From Deltaproteobacteria bacterium (GTDB taxonomy: Bacteria > Desulfobacterota > Desulfobulbia > Desulfobulbales > Desulfurivibrionaceae), in NCBI GenBank assembly GCA_026388735.1, contig JAPLJG010000003.1:1-64000 (forward strand): a stretch of 64,000 bases of DNA. Reading direction: 5' to 3'. Below, in pieces: positions 7,986 through 17,205 of the stretch. Each line of letters begins with the position of its first letter. Position 1 is the first letter of the stretch. The notes beneath the pieces are model-generated. The model made no database searches, was not told where the DNA came from, and saw only the letters and a list, made by a program, of their open reading frames with translations. The position numbers were made by a program, and so were the translations under genes.

Positions 7986-8897
7986 ATGATCCTCTCAGCG
8001 CAAGACATCCAGTCCCAGCAGTTCCATGTCCGTTTTCGCGGTTTTGATGTCGAAGAGGTGGACGATTTTTTAGAAAAAATCTCCGCAGCGTACCAGACGG
8101 TTTTCGAAGAAAACCAGAAGCTCAAAGGCCGCCTGGAAACCATGGAAAAGGATCTGGCCACCTACCAAAACCAACAGAAATCCTTCCAGAGCGCCATCAT
8201 CGCGGCCCAGAATGTCTCCGACGGAATGAAGGAAAAAAGCAGGGAAGAGGCGGAAGCCATCGTGGCCGAAGCCGAGGAAGAAGCGCGCCTGCGCAGGGAA
8301 GAAGCCGATCAGGAGATCGCCGAGCTGAAAGGAAAAATCGGGGACCTGAAATCGCTCAGGGAACAGGCCAGGGATGAGCTACGCCAACAGCTGAAATCCT
8401 ACCTGCACATGCTGGACACAGAACCCGCCGACAATAGGCGGGCGGCTGAGCATTTCAGCTCCTCAACCCGCCAGCAGGAACCCCAGCGCAGCAGAATCTT
8501 TGGCGGCACTCCCAGAGCCCAGGCCACAGCCGAGCCGGAAGCCAGCAGGCAGCCCCGGAGCAACAATTTGGCGGCCTCCGAGGAAGCAGACCTTACAGAC
8601 CTCTACGTCAAGATCGACATTCCGGACAGCGGATTAGGACGCATGGCCGCAGAAGCGGACGACGATTTTTCGGCCCAGGACATTGCCCTGCCGTCATCAC
8701 TTGCCGCCAGAAAAGACATGCTGATCATGGATGAAGACGAGGACGCAGACCCCATCCTCCCCGATCTTGAAGGCGACATGTCCTTCAGCCTTGAAGACCC
8801 CCTAGAGACCCACGAACCGTCGGTTTCTTTCGCCGGAAACCTCGCGGACGCCAAGAAAAGAACGGGCCGTTTCAATCCCGATGAATCGCCCCTGTGA
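7986..8897 (+). CDS. DivIVA-domain protein
   Basis: A 303-residue protein. The N-terminal 55 residues match DivIVA: a short membrane-binding segment with the F17-R18 pair, then GFDVEEVDDFLEKI. A charged coiled coil follows from about 35 to 145. The remaining 160 residues are acidic, low in complexity and probably disordered (DEDEDADPILPDLEGD). DivIVA proteins bind curved membrane and recruit partners to poles or septa. Its stop overlaps the next gene by 17 bases. Confidence 0.85.
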   Translation: MILSAQDIQSQQFHVRFRGFDVEEVDDFLEKISAAYQTVFEENQKLKGRLETMEKDLATYQNQQKSFQSAIIAAQNVSDGMKEKSREEAEAIVAEAEEEARLRREEADQEIAELKGKIGDLKSLREQARDELRQQLKSYLHMLDTEPADNRRAAEHFSSSTRQQEPQRSRIFGGTPRAQATAEPEASRQPRSNNLAASEEADLTDLYVKIDIPDSGLGRMAAEADDDFSAQDIALPSSLAARKDMLIMDEDEDADPILPDLEGDMSFSLEDPLETHEPSVSFAGNLADAKKRTGRFNPDESPL

Positions 8898-9231
8898 CAT
8901 GATCTGTCTGCGGAAACAGGCTGACGGCACCTCGGTCAGCTTGTCCATCCATGTGCAGCCCAAAGCATCCCGCACCCGCATCGTCGGTCTCCACGGCGAT
9001 GCGGTCAAAATCGGCATCACCTCTCCGCCGGTGGATGGCAAGGCAAACGCGGCGGTCATCCAGTTCATCGCCAAGCTCTTCAAGATTCCACGGGCAGCCG
9101 TGACCCTTGCCAGCGGCGAAGCCAGCCGCGACAAACGCCTTATTCTCGCAGGCATCTCCATGGCCCAGGCCGAGGCGATACTGCAATCCCTCCTTACCCC
9201 CGAGGCTTTTTCCGGGCCGCCTGCCGACTGA
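8881..9231 (+). CDS. DUF167 (YggU-family) protein
   Basis: A 116-residue small alpha/beta protein with the family signature IHVQPKASRTRIVGLHGD and ITSPPVDGKANAA. The biochemical function of YggU proteins is not established. It starts 17 bases inside the end of divIVA, so the two are probably translated together. The yggT-divIVA-yggU grouping recurs widely. Confidence 0.85.
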   Translation: MNRPCDMICLRKQADGTSVSLSIHVQPKASRTRIVGLHGDAVKIGITSPPVDGKANAAVIQFIAKLFKIPRAAVTLASGEASRDKRLILAGISMAQAEAILQSLLTPEAFSGPPAD

Positions 9232-9334
9232 GCCTCTTTTTTTCTCCACTTGAGATTTGTGGCCCATCTGGGCTACAGTGGGATATCCTAAGCACCTAAC
9301 GTTCTTGACCCCAAGCTTGTGCAGCGCGCAGACT

Positions 9335-9835
9335 ATGACTCCTATGAAGATTGGCATCCTTTCCGATACGCATCTTGCCCGGCCCACCGAGACCTTCAAA
9401 AAGATCGCAGAGGCCTGCTTCCACGACGCGGACATGATCCTCCACGCCGGAGACCTCACCGATCCAACGATCCTGGCAGTATTCCCCGGCAAGGAGGTGC
9501 ATGCGGTGCATGGCAATATGTGCTCTGCCCTGGCCTGCCAGCATCTGCCGACCCACAAGGAAATACAAGTAGGCGGCTTCACCATCGGCCTTATCCATCG
9601 GGCAGGCAACACCTATGATTTTGAACAGCGCCTGATCGAGATCTTTCCGGAGGCGGACTGCATTGTTTACGGCCACACCCACCGGCCGGTCTGCCACCGC
9701 CTGGGCGGAGTTCTCTACATCAATCCCGGCAGTTTTACCGGCACGGGCTATGCCGGGGCAGGCGGCACCTTTGCCATCCTTGAGGTCGGGGAAACCCTGC
9801 AAGGTCAAATTTATCAGATTCAGGCCAAACTATGA
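9335..9835 (+). CDS. YfcE/MJ0936-type metallophosphoesterase
   Basis: A 166-residue calcineurin-like phosphoesterase. The metal-binding motifs appear in order: SDTHL near 10-14, GDLTD near 40-44, GNM near 61-63, and GHTHRP near the middle of the C-terminal half. The family hydrolyses phosphodiesters, and its physiological substrates are mostly unknown. The ATG at 9335 (or 9344) is preferred to an upstream GTG at 9257, because the beta-strand MKIGILSDTH should begin the protein. The stop overlaps the next start (ATGA). Confidence 0.85.
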   Translation: MTPMKIGILSDTHLARPTETFKKIAEACFHDADMILHAGDLTDPTILAVFPGKEVHAVHGNMCSALACQHLPTHKEIQVGGFTIGLIHRAGNTYDFEQRLIEIFPEADCIVYGHTHRPVCHRLGGVLYINPGSFTGTGYAGAGGTFAILEVGETLQGQIYQIQAKL

Positions 9836-10320
9836 AAACCCTCTGGACGCCCTGGCGCATGGAATACATCGAGGGCAAGAACGGCAGGGAGTCCGGCTGC
9901 ATCTTCTGCGCGGCACCAGGGCAGCCCCATTCGGCAAAGGATCTCATCTTATACCGTGATCCCGCCCTGGTGGTGCTCATGAACCGATTCCCCTATGCCA
10001 ACGGCCATCTGCTGGTGGCCCCAGCCCGACATGTCGCCGACCTCTGCAATCTCAGCGCCGAGGAAAATGCCTCCATCGCCGCCATGCTTACACGCTGCAG
10101 CACAATCCTGCGCAAGACCCACAACCCGGATGGCTTCAATATCGGCCTGAACCTTGGGGAGGTGGCGGGCGCCGGGCTTGCCAGCCATCTGCACTGGCAC
10201 ATCGTCCCCCGTTGGCATGGCGACCACAACTACATGACCGTGCTGGCCGAGGTCCGCACCATTCCCGAACATCTCGACAACACCTTTGCCCGGCTGCTGC
10301 CGGAGTTCCAAGCCCAATAA
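9832..10320 (+). CDS. HIT-family nucleotide hydrolase/phosphorylase
   Basis: A 162-residue histidine-triad protein with HLHWH at 119-123, the catalytic HxHxH triad, and the C23/C26 pair of the Zn-binding subgroup. The LWTPWRMEYI start is typical of the Ap4A phosphorylase-like group, which cleaves dinucleoside polyphosphates. It overlaps the phosphoesterase stop by 4 bases and ends just before a strong hairpin. Confidence 0.9.
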   Translation: MKTLWTPWRMEYIEGKNGRESGCIFCAAPGQPHSAKDLILYRDPALVVLMNRFPYANGHLLVAPARHVADLCNLSAEENASIAAMLTRCSTILRKTHNPDGFNIGLNLGEVAGAGLASHLHWHIVPRWHGDHNYMTVLAEVRTIPEHLDNTFARLLPEFQAQ

Positions 10321-10321
10321 A

Positions 10322-10356
10322 AACCCCGGATCAGCGTTTTTTCCGCTGCCAGGGTT
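10322..10356. terminator. Hairpin between convergent genes
   Basis: The bases AACCC..GG..CAGCG pair with CGCTG..CC..GGGTT around a TTTTTTC loop. The hairpin sits in the 62-base gap between the HIT gene (+) and the secreted coiled-coil gene (-). There is no long U tract on either side, so termination is likely but not certain. Confidence 0.45.
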
Positions 10357-10382
10357 AGATACTTCTTTTCGGGGAGTAGAGA

Positions 10383-11354
10383 TTACAAGCTCTGAATCTC
10401 TACCCGATAGATATTGAGGGCCTCATCCCCATCGGTGTACTGGAACTCCACCCGATACTGGCCGGGCTGTTTGACCTGATTGGAAATATCCGCACTGATC
10501 GCCTGCACGTCGGTGTAGACCTTGAAGTCCGAGGCCTTTGGCCCCTTGAGCAGATCGGGCCGCCACCTGGCCACCTCGGTGCGATTCCCATCCGGGGCCG
10601 CCAGATACACCCTGCCGTAGGTGTTGCCGGAGCGGTTGCCATACCCGTAAAAAACCAGCTTGGCCTGACCGCCGATCCGATCCAACATAAAGGTATAGAT
10701 ATTGTTGGAGGTATTGCCCTCGGCGCCGGCAAGCCCACGGGTCGAATTCACATGGACCTGATTGCCCTTGGCCCCGGGGGCAGCAGAACTGGAGGCCGCC
10801 GCAACCACAGGAGCAGCCGGAGAAACTGCCGCCGGGAGCGCCGAAACGGCTGGCGCACCGCTCAACTTCTTCCGCTCGTACTGCACCACCAAGGCACCAG
10901 CCAGATCATTTTTGCCGACAAGCTCTTTTTCCAATTTCTCCAGCTTGCCCTGGTAGCTGTTGCTGGCCTTTGCCACGCTCCGATTCTTCAGCTCGACGAT
11001 CTTTTTTTCATATTTCTCGTCAACACCCTTGCGGGTTGCAACATCCACCTTTTCCTGCTCCTTGAGATACTTGGCGTTGATTGCCTCGATCTCTTTCTTC
11101 TTCGCCTCCTCCAGGGTGGAAAGCTTCTGGGTGTAGCCGTCGGCCTTTGCCAGATTTTTCTTGGCCTGTTCGTATTCCTCCTGGACCTTTGCGAGGTCGT
11201 CCGGGGTGGCTGCGGTTTTCAGCTCCGCCTCATAGACCTTGCGCAACTCCACAAGTTGTAGCGGCTCCTTGTCAATGGTGATGACCTCCGCTAAGGCATA
11301 CCCTGCGCCCAGCAACAGCACCGCACCCACAACCAACAGTCCTTTCCAGCCCAT
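10383..11354 (-). CDS. Secreted coiled-coil protein of unknown function
   Basis: A 323-residue protein I do not recognise. Residues 1-22 are a signal peptide (WKGLLVVGAVLLLGAGYALA). Residues about 30-165 are highly charged (K/E-rich) and should form a long coiled coil. Residues about 165-200 are an Ala/Pro/Ser linker. Residues about 205-323 form a separate domain rich in beta strands (GQAKLVFYGYGNRSGNTYGRV, ending YRVEFQYTDGDEALNIYRVEIQ), suggestive of a carbohydrate- or ligand-binding sandwich. A periplasmic or surface location is expected. An AGGAGG ribosome-binding site supports the start. Confidence 0.7.
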   Translation of the reverse strand: MGWKGLLVVGAVLLLGAGYALAEVITIDKEPLQLVELRKVYEAELKTAATPDDLAKVQEEYEQAKKNLAKADGYTQKLSTLEEAKKKEIEAINAKYLKEQEKVDVATRKGVDEKYEKKIVELKNRSVAKASNSYQGKLEKLEKELVGKNDLAGALVVQYERKKLSGAPAVSALPAAVSPAAPVVAAASSSAAPGAKGNQVHVNSTRGLAGAEGNTSNNIYTFMLDRIGGQAKLVFYGYGNRSGNTYGRVYLAAPDGNRTEVARWRPDLLKGPKASDFKVYTDVQAISADISNQVKQPGQYRVEFQYTDGDEALNIYRVEIQSL

Positions 11355-11431
11355 GCTTTCCTCCTAATTCTTGGAAAAATCCATTTTCGCCACACCGATT
11401 GATGCTCCATCCTAGCGTATCAACACGGCAG

Positions 11432-11454
11432 ATTCAACACTTACGCCGTTGAAT
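11432..11454. promoter_or_regulatory. ATTCAAC-N9-GTTGAAT inverted repeat
   Basis: A perfect 7-base inverted repeat with a 9-base spacer lies in the divergent gap between the secreted coiled-coil gene and mutS, 14 bases upstream of a possible -35 box. It may be an operator. The binding protein is unknown. Confidence 0.3.
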
Positions 11455-11467
11455 ATACGGCCTGTGC

Positions 11468-11496
11468 TTGACTTTTCATCAAAAACCTCCTATCAA
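11468..11496 (+). promoter_or_regulatory. Candidate sigma-70 promoter of mutS
   Basis: TTGACT (11468-11473) and TATCAA (11491-11496) are separated by 17 bases, about 75 bases upstream of the mutS start. The fit is moderate. Confidence 0.4.
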
Positions 11497-11570
11497 TCGC
11501 TGCAGGGCGGCAGTATGACCGCTTCCGCAGGCACAACGCAGCGCAAGGACCATCGCCTTCTCGAACCCAT

Positions 11571-14210
11571 ATGACCAAGACCACACCCGCCTCCGTCAAG
11601 ATCACCCCCATGATGCAGCAGTACCTTGAGATCAAGGCGCAGCACCGGGATGCCATCCTTTTTTACCGGTTGGGCGATTTCTACGAGATGTTCTTTGACG
11701 ATGCCGTGACCGCCTCCAAGGTCCTGGGCATCACCCTCACCTCCCGCAACAGCAAGGATGACGAGAACCGGGTGCCGCTTTGCGGAATCCCGTACCACGC
11801 GGTCTCGTCCTATCTGGCCAAGATGATCAAGGCTGGTTTCAAGGTGGCGATCTGCGAGCAGGTGGAAGACCCGAAAGAGGCCAAGGGCGTAGTCCGCCGT
11901 GAGGTGGTCCGGGTGGTTACTCCGGGCCTGGTCACCGACGAACAGCTGTTGGACGACAAAGACAACCGGTACCTGGCCGCCATCTGCCAGAAGGGCAAGG
12001 TCTGGGGCTTGAGCCTGCTTGATCTCTCCACCGGCGAGTTTCTGGTAAGCGAACGGGAGGATCTCCCGGCGCTCATAGATGAACTCGGCCGCCTGATACC
12101 CTCGGAAATCCTGCTGCCAGAAGAGACCGGGGAAGAGTCACCCCTGGCCAACGAACTGCTGGCCTATCTGCCCCAAAGCTGCCTGACCAAACGCCCAAGC
12201 GCTGGTTTTTATCCGGAAACGGCGCGGCAAAGACTGCTGGAACATTTCCGGGTGACCAACCTGGCAGGGTTCGGCTGCGAAGAGCTGAAGGCCGGAGTTG
12301 CCGCCGCTGGCGCCCTGCTCCTGTACCTGCAAGAAACCCAGAAGACGGCCCTGGACCATATCGAGCGGCTCACCCCCATCGAATTCGACCACGTCCTGCT
12401 CATGGACGAGTCCTCCCGCCGCAATCTGGAGCTCACCCAGACCCTCACCGGCGGCGTCCGAGAAGGTTCGCTGCTGGGCACCCTGGATCTCTGCGAAACC
12501 CCCATGGGCGCGCGGCTGCTCAAGAAGAACCTGTTGTTTCCCTTGCAGGAGGTCGAGGCCATCCGCCAACGCCTGGACACGGTGGAACAGCTCTACCTCG
12601 CCCCCCGCCTGCGGGAGGACCTGCGGGAACTGCTAACCAAGGTCTACGACCTGGAGCGACTCAATGGCCGGGTGGTGCTGGGCACAGCCAATGCCCGCGA
12701 TCTCACGGCCCTGAAGTGTTCCCTGGCCCAGCTGCCCCAGCTCAAAGAAAAACTCACCGGGACCAGCGGTCTGCTGGCCGACCTGGGCACGGTGGACGAG
12801 CTGGCCGAGTTGAGCAGTCTGCTGGAGGCGGGAATCCGCGAGGACGCCCCGGTGACTCTGCGAGAAGGCAACCTGATCAAGCCCGGCTACAACGCAGAGC
12901 TTGACGAACTGGTCAGCCTCCTGCGCGACGGCAAGGCGCTGATCCTCGGCCTTGAGGCCCGCGAACGGACGCGTACCGGGATCAACAACCTCAAAGTCGG
13001 CTATAACAAGATCTTTGGCTACTATATCGAGATCAGCCGAGGCCAGCTTGCCCATGTGCCAGAAGACTTCATCCGCAAGCAGACCCTGGTCAACGCCGAA
13101 CGCTTCATCACCCCGGAGCTCAAGGAGTTTGAGGAAAAAGTCACCGGCGCCCAGGACAAACGCCTGGAGCTGGAATACCGCCTCTTTGCCGCAATCCGAG
13201 CCACGGTGGCCGAGGCCTCCTCCCGGATTCTCCATACCGCCGCACGCCTCGCCCAGATCGACTTCTTCTGCTGCCTGGCCGAAGCCGCCCAAAAATACCG
13301 CTACACCAAGCCGGTAATCACCGCAGGCGAAGCGATCATCATCACGGAGGGCCGCCATCCCGTGATCGAACGCGCCCTGCCGCCGGGCCGCTTTGTGCCC
13401 AACGATGTCCATCTGGATCAGGAGAGCGAAGAGGTTCTGATCATCACCGGGCCCAACATGGCCGGAAAATCCACGGTGCTGCGGCAGACCGCACTCATCA
13501 CCCTCATGGCCCAGATGGGCAGCTTCGTCCCAGCGGCTGCGGCGGAGATCGGGGTGGTGGACCGCATCTTCACCCGGGGCGGAGCCTCGGACAACCAGCG
13601 CCGGGGCCAGTCCACCTTCATGGTGGAGATGAATGAGACGGCCAACATCCTCAACAACGCCACGGGGCGCAGCCTGGTGATCCTCGATGAGATCGGTCGG
13701 GGCACCTCCACCTTTGACGGCCTCTCCATTGCCTGGGCCGTGGCCGAGGAGCTGGTCAACAAAAACGGTCGGGGGGTAAAGACCATCTTCGCCACCCACT
13801 ACCATGAGCTGACCGAGCTGGCCGCCACCAACAGCCGGGTCAAAAACTACAACATCGCAGTGCGGGAGTGGAACGACACCATCATCTTTCTGCACAAGCT
13901 GCTGCCGGGCGGCACCAACCGCAGCTATGGCATTCAGGTCGCCGCCCTGGCCGGGGTTCCAGCCAAGGTAGTTGCCAGGGCCAAGGAATTATTGCATAAT
14001 ATCGAGCAGGGAGAATTCAACCGGCAGGGCGAACCGCGCATCGCCACTTCGCCCAAGAAAAAGAAGCCTCAACCCGGCCAGCTTTCTCTGTTTGGCGGGG
14101 AGGAATCAAAAGCAACGCGCAGGCTGCGGGAGATCAACCCCGATGCTCTGTCGCCCCGCGAGGCCCTGGATCTGCTCTACGAACTCAAAAGGCTGACCGA
14201 TGCGGAGTAA
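11571..14210 (+). CDS. mutS: DNA mismatch repair protein MutS
   Basis: An 879-residue mismatch-recognition ATPase. The mismatch-wedging Phe-x-Glu motif is F37-Y38-E39 (GDFYEMF). The P-loop GPNMAGKST lies near 627-635, followed by the RGGASDNQRRGQSTFMVEM and DEIGRGTSTFDG signatures of the MutS ATPase. Length and domain order match MutS1, so this is a repair protein and not MutS2. The ribosome-binding site is weak. Its end overlaps the amidase start by 11 bases. Confidence 0.97.
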   Translation: MTKTTPASVKITPMMQQYLEIKAQHRDAILFYRLGDFYEMFFDDAVTASKVLGITLTSRNSKDDENRVPLCGIPYHAVSSYLAKMIKAGFKVAICEQVEDPKEAKGVVRREVVRVVTPGLVTDEQLLDDKDNRYLAAICQKGKVWGLSLLDLSTGEFLVSEREDLPALIDELGRLIPSEILLPEETGEESPLANELLAYLPQSCLTKRPSAGFYPETARQRLLEHFRVTNLAGFGCEELKAGVAAAGALLLYLQETQKTALDHIERLTPIEFDHVLLMDESSRRNLELTQTLTGGVREGSLLGTLDLCETPMGARLLKKNLLFPLQEVEAIRQRLDTVEQLYLAPRLREDLRELLTKVYDLERLNGRVVLGTANARDLTALKCSLAQLPQLKEKLTGTSGLLADLGTVDELAELSSLLEAGIREDAPVTLREGNLIKPGYNAELDELVSLLRDGKALILGLEARERTRTGINNLKVGYNKIFGYYIEISRGQLAHVPEDFIRKQTLVNAERFITPELKEFEEKVTGAQDKRLELEYRLFAAIRATVAEASSRILHTAARLAQIDFFCCLAEAAQKYRYTKPVITAGEAIIITEGRHPVIERALPPGRFVPNDVHLDQESEEVLIITGPNMAGKSTVLRQTALITLMAQMGSFVPAAAAEIGVVDRIFTRGGASDNQRRGQSTFMVEMNETANILNNATGRSLVILDEIGRGTSTFDGLSIAWAVAEELVNKNGRGVKTIFATHYHELTELAATNSRVKNYNIAVREWNDTIIFLHKLLPGGTNRSYGIQVAALAGVPAKVVARAKELLHNIEQGEFNRQGEPRIATSPKKKKPQPGQLSLFGGEESKATRRLREINPDALSPREALDLLYELKRLTDAE

Positions 14211-15909
14211 TTGTACCCCAGGCGCAAGGCCCGAGTGTTTTTGCCGCGTGCCGCTTTTGCTTGCCGTGCTGTTCCTGCTGACCACCTTGGCCTGGGCCGG
14301 GCCGGACCCGGAGCAGGACAACATCTCCAGGCAATACGGGCAGACCAAGGCCTATTACCAAGAACTGCTAGCCAGCGACAAGGGTAAGAACCGGAACAAC
14401 TGGCTCACCTCCGCCACCGCCTTCCGCAGCATATACAAAGCCGCGCCCGACCACCAGGTTGCCCCGAAAGCCCTGTTCATGCTGGGCAAGATCTATCAGG
14501 CCATGTACCAGCAGAGCGGCAAGGCCAAGGACCTTGACCAAGCCATTGCCGCCTACGAAGAACTGAGTTCGAAATATGCAGGAAACGCCTTGGCCGATGA
14601 CGCCTTCTTCACTCTGGGCGGCATCTATCTTGCCGACAAAAAGGACCCAGGCAAGGCAGCGCGGGCCTATACCAAGATCATCGCCATCTATCCCGAGGGC
14701 GACATGGCTGCGGCAGCCCAAGAACAGCTGCTACAGATCAAGCACATAACAGCCAAGGCAGACCCGGCCACGGTACTGCCCATCCACCATTGGTCCAACA
14801 ACCGCTACACCCGCCTGGTTGTCGAGACCACCGGCCCGGTAACCTTCAAACACCAGACCCTCACCGGCAACGAGGCTTCCTCGCGCCGGATTTACATCGA
14901 TCTGGAAAACTGCCGCCTCAGCCCGGACACGGTCAAGACCATCCCCATCGAGGACGGCCTGTTGCGTCAGGTCAGAAATGCCCAGTTTGACCCGAAAACA
15001 GTGCGCGTGGTCCTGGATACCCAAAGCAATATCTCTGATTACAAGGTCTTCACCCTGGCAAATCCCTTCCGGGTGGTAATCGATGTGATGAGCAGCGGCG
15101 CCACCCCTGAAAAGGCTGAAAAGCACGGGGACAAGGAAAAAATCGCGGACAAGGGCAAGGAGAGCCGCCCCGCAACCAAGGCAGAAAATCCAACCCTGGC
15201 GCGGCAGTTGGGCTTAGGCATAAAAAGAATTGTCATCGATCCGGGGCACGGCGGCAAAGACCCAGGCACCTGTAGCCCCAGCGGCCTTAAGGAAAAAGAC
15301 ATCGTCCTCGATGTGGCCCTCAGGGTCGCCAAGATCATCAAAGAAAAACTTGGCTGCGAGGTTATCCTCACCCGCGACCACGATGTCTTCGTCCCCCTGG
15401 AAGAACGAACAGCCATCGCCAATGCCAAGGAGGCGGACCTGTTTCTTTCCATCCATGTGAATGCCGCACCCAACCATGAAGCCAGGGGGATCGAAACCTA
15501 TGTCTTGGATCTGGCCAGCAACAAAGACGCCATGCGGCTGGCAGCCATGGAAAACGCCACCTCGGCCAAGCAGATCAGCGACCTGCAATCCATTTTGCTC
15601 GATCTCATGCAGAATTCAAAAATCAACGAATCCCTGAAGCTTGCTGGGTTGGTGCAGGAAAAAATGGTGAGCGGCCTGAACAAGAAATTCAGCGATGTTC
15701 CCAATCTCGGGGTCAAGAAGGCACCGTTTGTGGTGCTCATCGGCGCCCAGATGCCTGCCATCCTCACCGAGATCGCGTTCCTGAGTAATGCGGAGGAGGA
15801 AAAAAGGTTGAAAGATGATGCCTACCTTGCCGAGGTGGCCAAACACATCTCCGGCGGCGTAACCCAATATGTCGAAAGCATGAAGCTGGCAAGCAGCGCC
15901 AGCCGCTGA
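14200..15909 (+). CDS. N-acetylmuramoyl-L-alanine amidase with TPR and AMIN domains
   Basis: A 569-residue exported cell-wall hydrolase. A signal peptide spans about 1-33. TPR-like helical repeats follow (about 45-185), then an AMIN domain (about 200-290) that targets the protein to the envelope, a Lys/Glu linker, and an Amidase_3 catalytic domain (about 340-560). The zinc ligands are visible as H350 (DPGHGG), E365 and H419 (SIHVNA), with the catalytic glutamate near 524 (LTEIAF). It should cleave the bond between muramic acid and the stem peptide during septum splitting. The extra TPR block distinguishes it from Escherichia AmiC. Confidence 0.92.
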   Translation: MRSNCTPGARPECFCRVPLLLAVLFLLTTLAWAGPDPEQDNISRQYGQTKAYYQELLASDKGKNRNNWLTSATAFRSIYKAAPDHQVAPKALFMLGKIYQAMYQQSGKAKDLDQAIAAYEELSSKYAGNALADDAFFTLGGIYLADKKDPGKAARAYTKIIAIYPEGDMAAAAQEQLLQIKHITAKADPATVLPIHHWSNNRYTRLVVETTGPVTFKHQTLTGNEASSRRIYIDLENCRLSPDTVKTIPIEDGLLRQVRNAQFDPKTVRVVLDTQSNISDYKVFTLANPFRVVIDVMSSGATPEKAEKHGDKEKIADKGKESRPATKAENPTLARQLGLGIKRIVIDPGHGGKDPGTCSPSGLKEKDIVLDVALRVAKIIKEKLGCEVILTRDHDVFVPLEERTAIANAKEADLFLSIHVNAAPNHEARGIETYVLDLASNKDAMRLAAMENATSAKQISDLQSILLDLMQNSKINESLKLAGLVQEKMVSGLNKKFSDVPNLGVKKAPFVVLIGAQMPAILTEIAFLSNAEEEKRLKDDAYLAEVAKHISGGVTQYVESMKLASSASR

Positions 15910-15923
15910 ACCACCCACAAACC

Positions 15924-16985
15924 CTATCCTTGCCGATACAGTGGCGAATCAATATCCAGAAATTCCTCTTTTATTCTGACAAACTCCGACTCCTGCCGTA
16001 GGAAGGCCTCAACAACCTTGGGGTCGAACTGCTTGCCGCTGTTTCGCAAAATCTCCTGTTTCGCCTCCTCATGGCTCAACCCAACACTGTAGCTGCGTTT
16101 GCTGGTCATGGCGTCATAGGCGTCGACCAGCGCAACGATCCGGGCGCACAACGGAATCTTCTCGCCAGCCAGACCGTGGGGGTAGCCCTTGCCGTCCCAG
16201 CGTTCGTGATGCAACTGGGCTATCTCCTGGGCAAGAAAGAGATATTCCGATTCGGTCTGCGCGTACACCTCTTGAATCAGGCCGCCACCCACCAGGGCGT
16301 GATCTTGAAGCGAGCACACCTCCTGATGATCCAATTTTTCCGCCTTATGCAAAAGCTCCACCGAGATGCCGACCTTTCCCAAATCATGGAGCGGGCTGAC
16401 CTTAGCGATCTCTTCTGCCACGGCAATGGTGAGCCCGAGGTCAGGCAGATTGACAGCAAGATCCCTGGCAAGCACCCTGGTAAAATGATACATCCGGTCC
16501 AGATGGCTGCCGGTTTCCTTGCTCTGCAAGGCCGCAAGCTTGGTCAGAAAAAAAATCAGCTCCTCGAACTTTTCAAGCTTGAGCACCCTGAATCCGCCTG
16601 CGACCCGCAGACACAACTCCACCGGCCGCACCGGTTTTTTTAAAAAATCATCCGCGCCCAGGGAAAGCGCCTTCACCAGAGTCTCCTCATCCTCGCGATA
16701 CGTCTGGACCAGAATATAAACATAATGGAGCTGCTTTTTTCTGATCTCGGTGATGAGCGCAAAGCCGTCCATCCGCGGCATCTTCAAGTCGGTAATCACC
16801 AGCCGAATCTCAGGATCAGCGGCTAATTTCTCCAAGGCCTCCAGCCCGTCCAGCGCTTCTATCACTTCATAGCCTGCCTCACAAAGATCCTCGCGCAGCA
16901 AATGGCGTTGCAGAGCTTCATCTTCGACAATCAGAACCTTTTTGTTGTTGTTCAAGGCAAGGTTGCAGACCAGATTTGCACTCAT
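15924..16985 (-). CDS. HD-GYP response regulator (RpfG-like)
   Basis: A 353-residue two-domain regulator. Residues 15-130 form a receiver domain with phospho-acceptor D66 and K117. Residues about 150-350 form an HD-GYP domain with H161, H200-D201 and the DGKGYPHGLAGEKIP loop at 264-278, so c-di-GMP phosphodiesterase activity is expected. The ATG at 16985 is chosen because a GGGGAG motif lies 5 bases upstream; a longer frame from 17009 has no such site. No histidine kinase gene is adjacent. It lies tail to tail with the amidase gene. Confidence 0.9.
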   Translation of the reverse strand: MSANLVCNLALNNNKKVLIVEDEALQRHLLREDLCEAGYEVIEALDGLEALEKLAADPEIRLVITDLKMPRMDGFALITEIRKKQLHYVYILVQTYREDEETLVKALSLGADDFLKKPVRPVELCLRVAGGFRVLKLEKFEELIFFLTKLAALQSKETGSHLDRMYHFTRVLARDLAVNLPDLGLTIAVAEEIAKVSPLHDLGKVGISVELLHKAEKLDHQEVCSLQDHALVGGGLIQEVYAQTESEYLFLAQEIAQLHHERWDGKGYPHGLAGEKIPLCARIVALVDAYDAMTSKRSYSVGLSHEEAKQEILRNSGKQFDPKVVEAFLRQESEFVRIKEEFLDIDSPLYRQG

Positions 16986-17128
16986 AATTCTCCCCTGTGG
17001 CTTTCCCAAAAACAGACGTTTTCACATTGTAGGATATCCATTCCCAAAAACGCAATCATTGATTCTTGCTCGCAACCGCTCAACTCCGGCTCAAGCACGC
17101 ATCCTTCGCCGCCGTTGACCGAACAAAA

Positions 17129-17167
17129 AAAGAGGGTCGCATCCGAAAACCGGATGCGACCCTCTTT
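17129..17167 (-). terminator. Strong intrinsic terminator after the cytochrome gene
   Basis: A 17-base perfect stem (AAAGAGGGTCGCATCCG and its complement) with a 5-base loop. On the minus strand it is followed by a run of T and lies 40 bases past the cytochrome stop, separating it from the HD-GYP gene. Confidence 0.9.
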
Positions 17168-17205
17168 CATTACTCCGCGACAGGACTGCTTACTGATTTT
17201 GCCGC

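Noticed and set aside
12633-13895. Minus-strand frame of 420 codons opposite mutS
   Set aside because: Shadow of mutS; composition rich in Gly, Val and Asp and no motifs.
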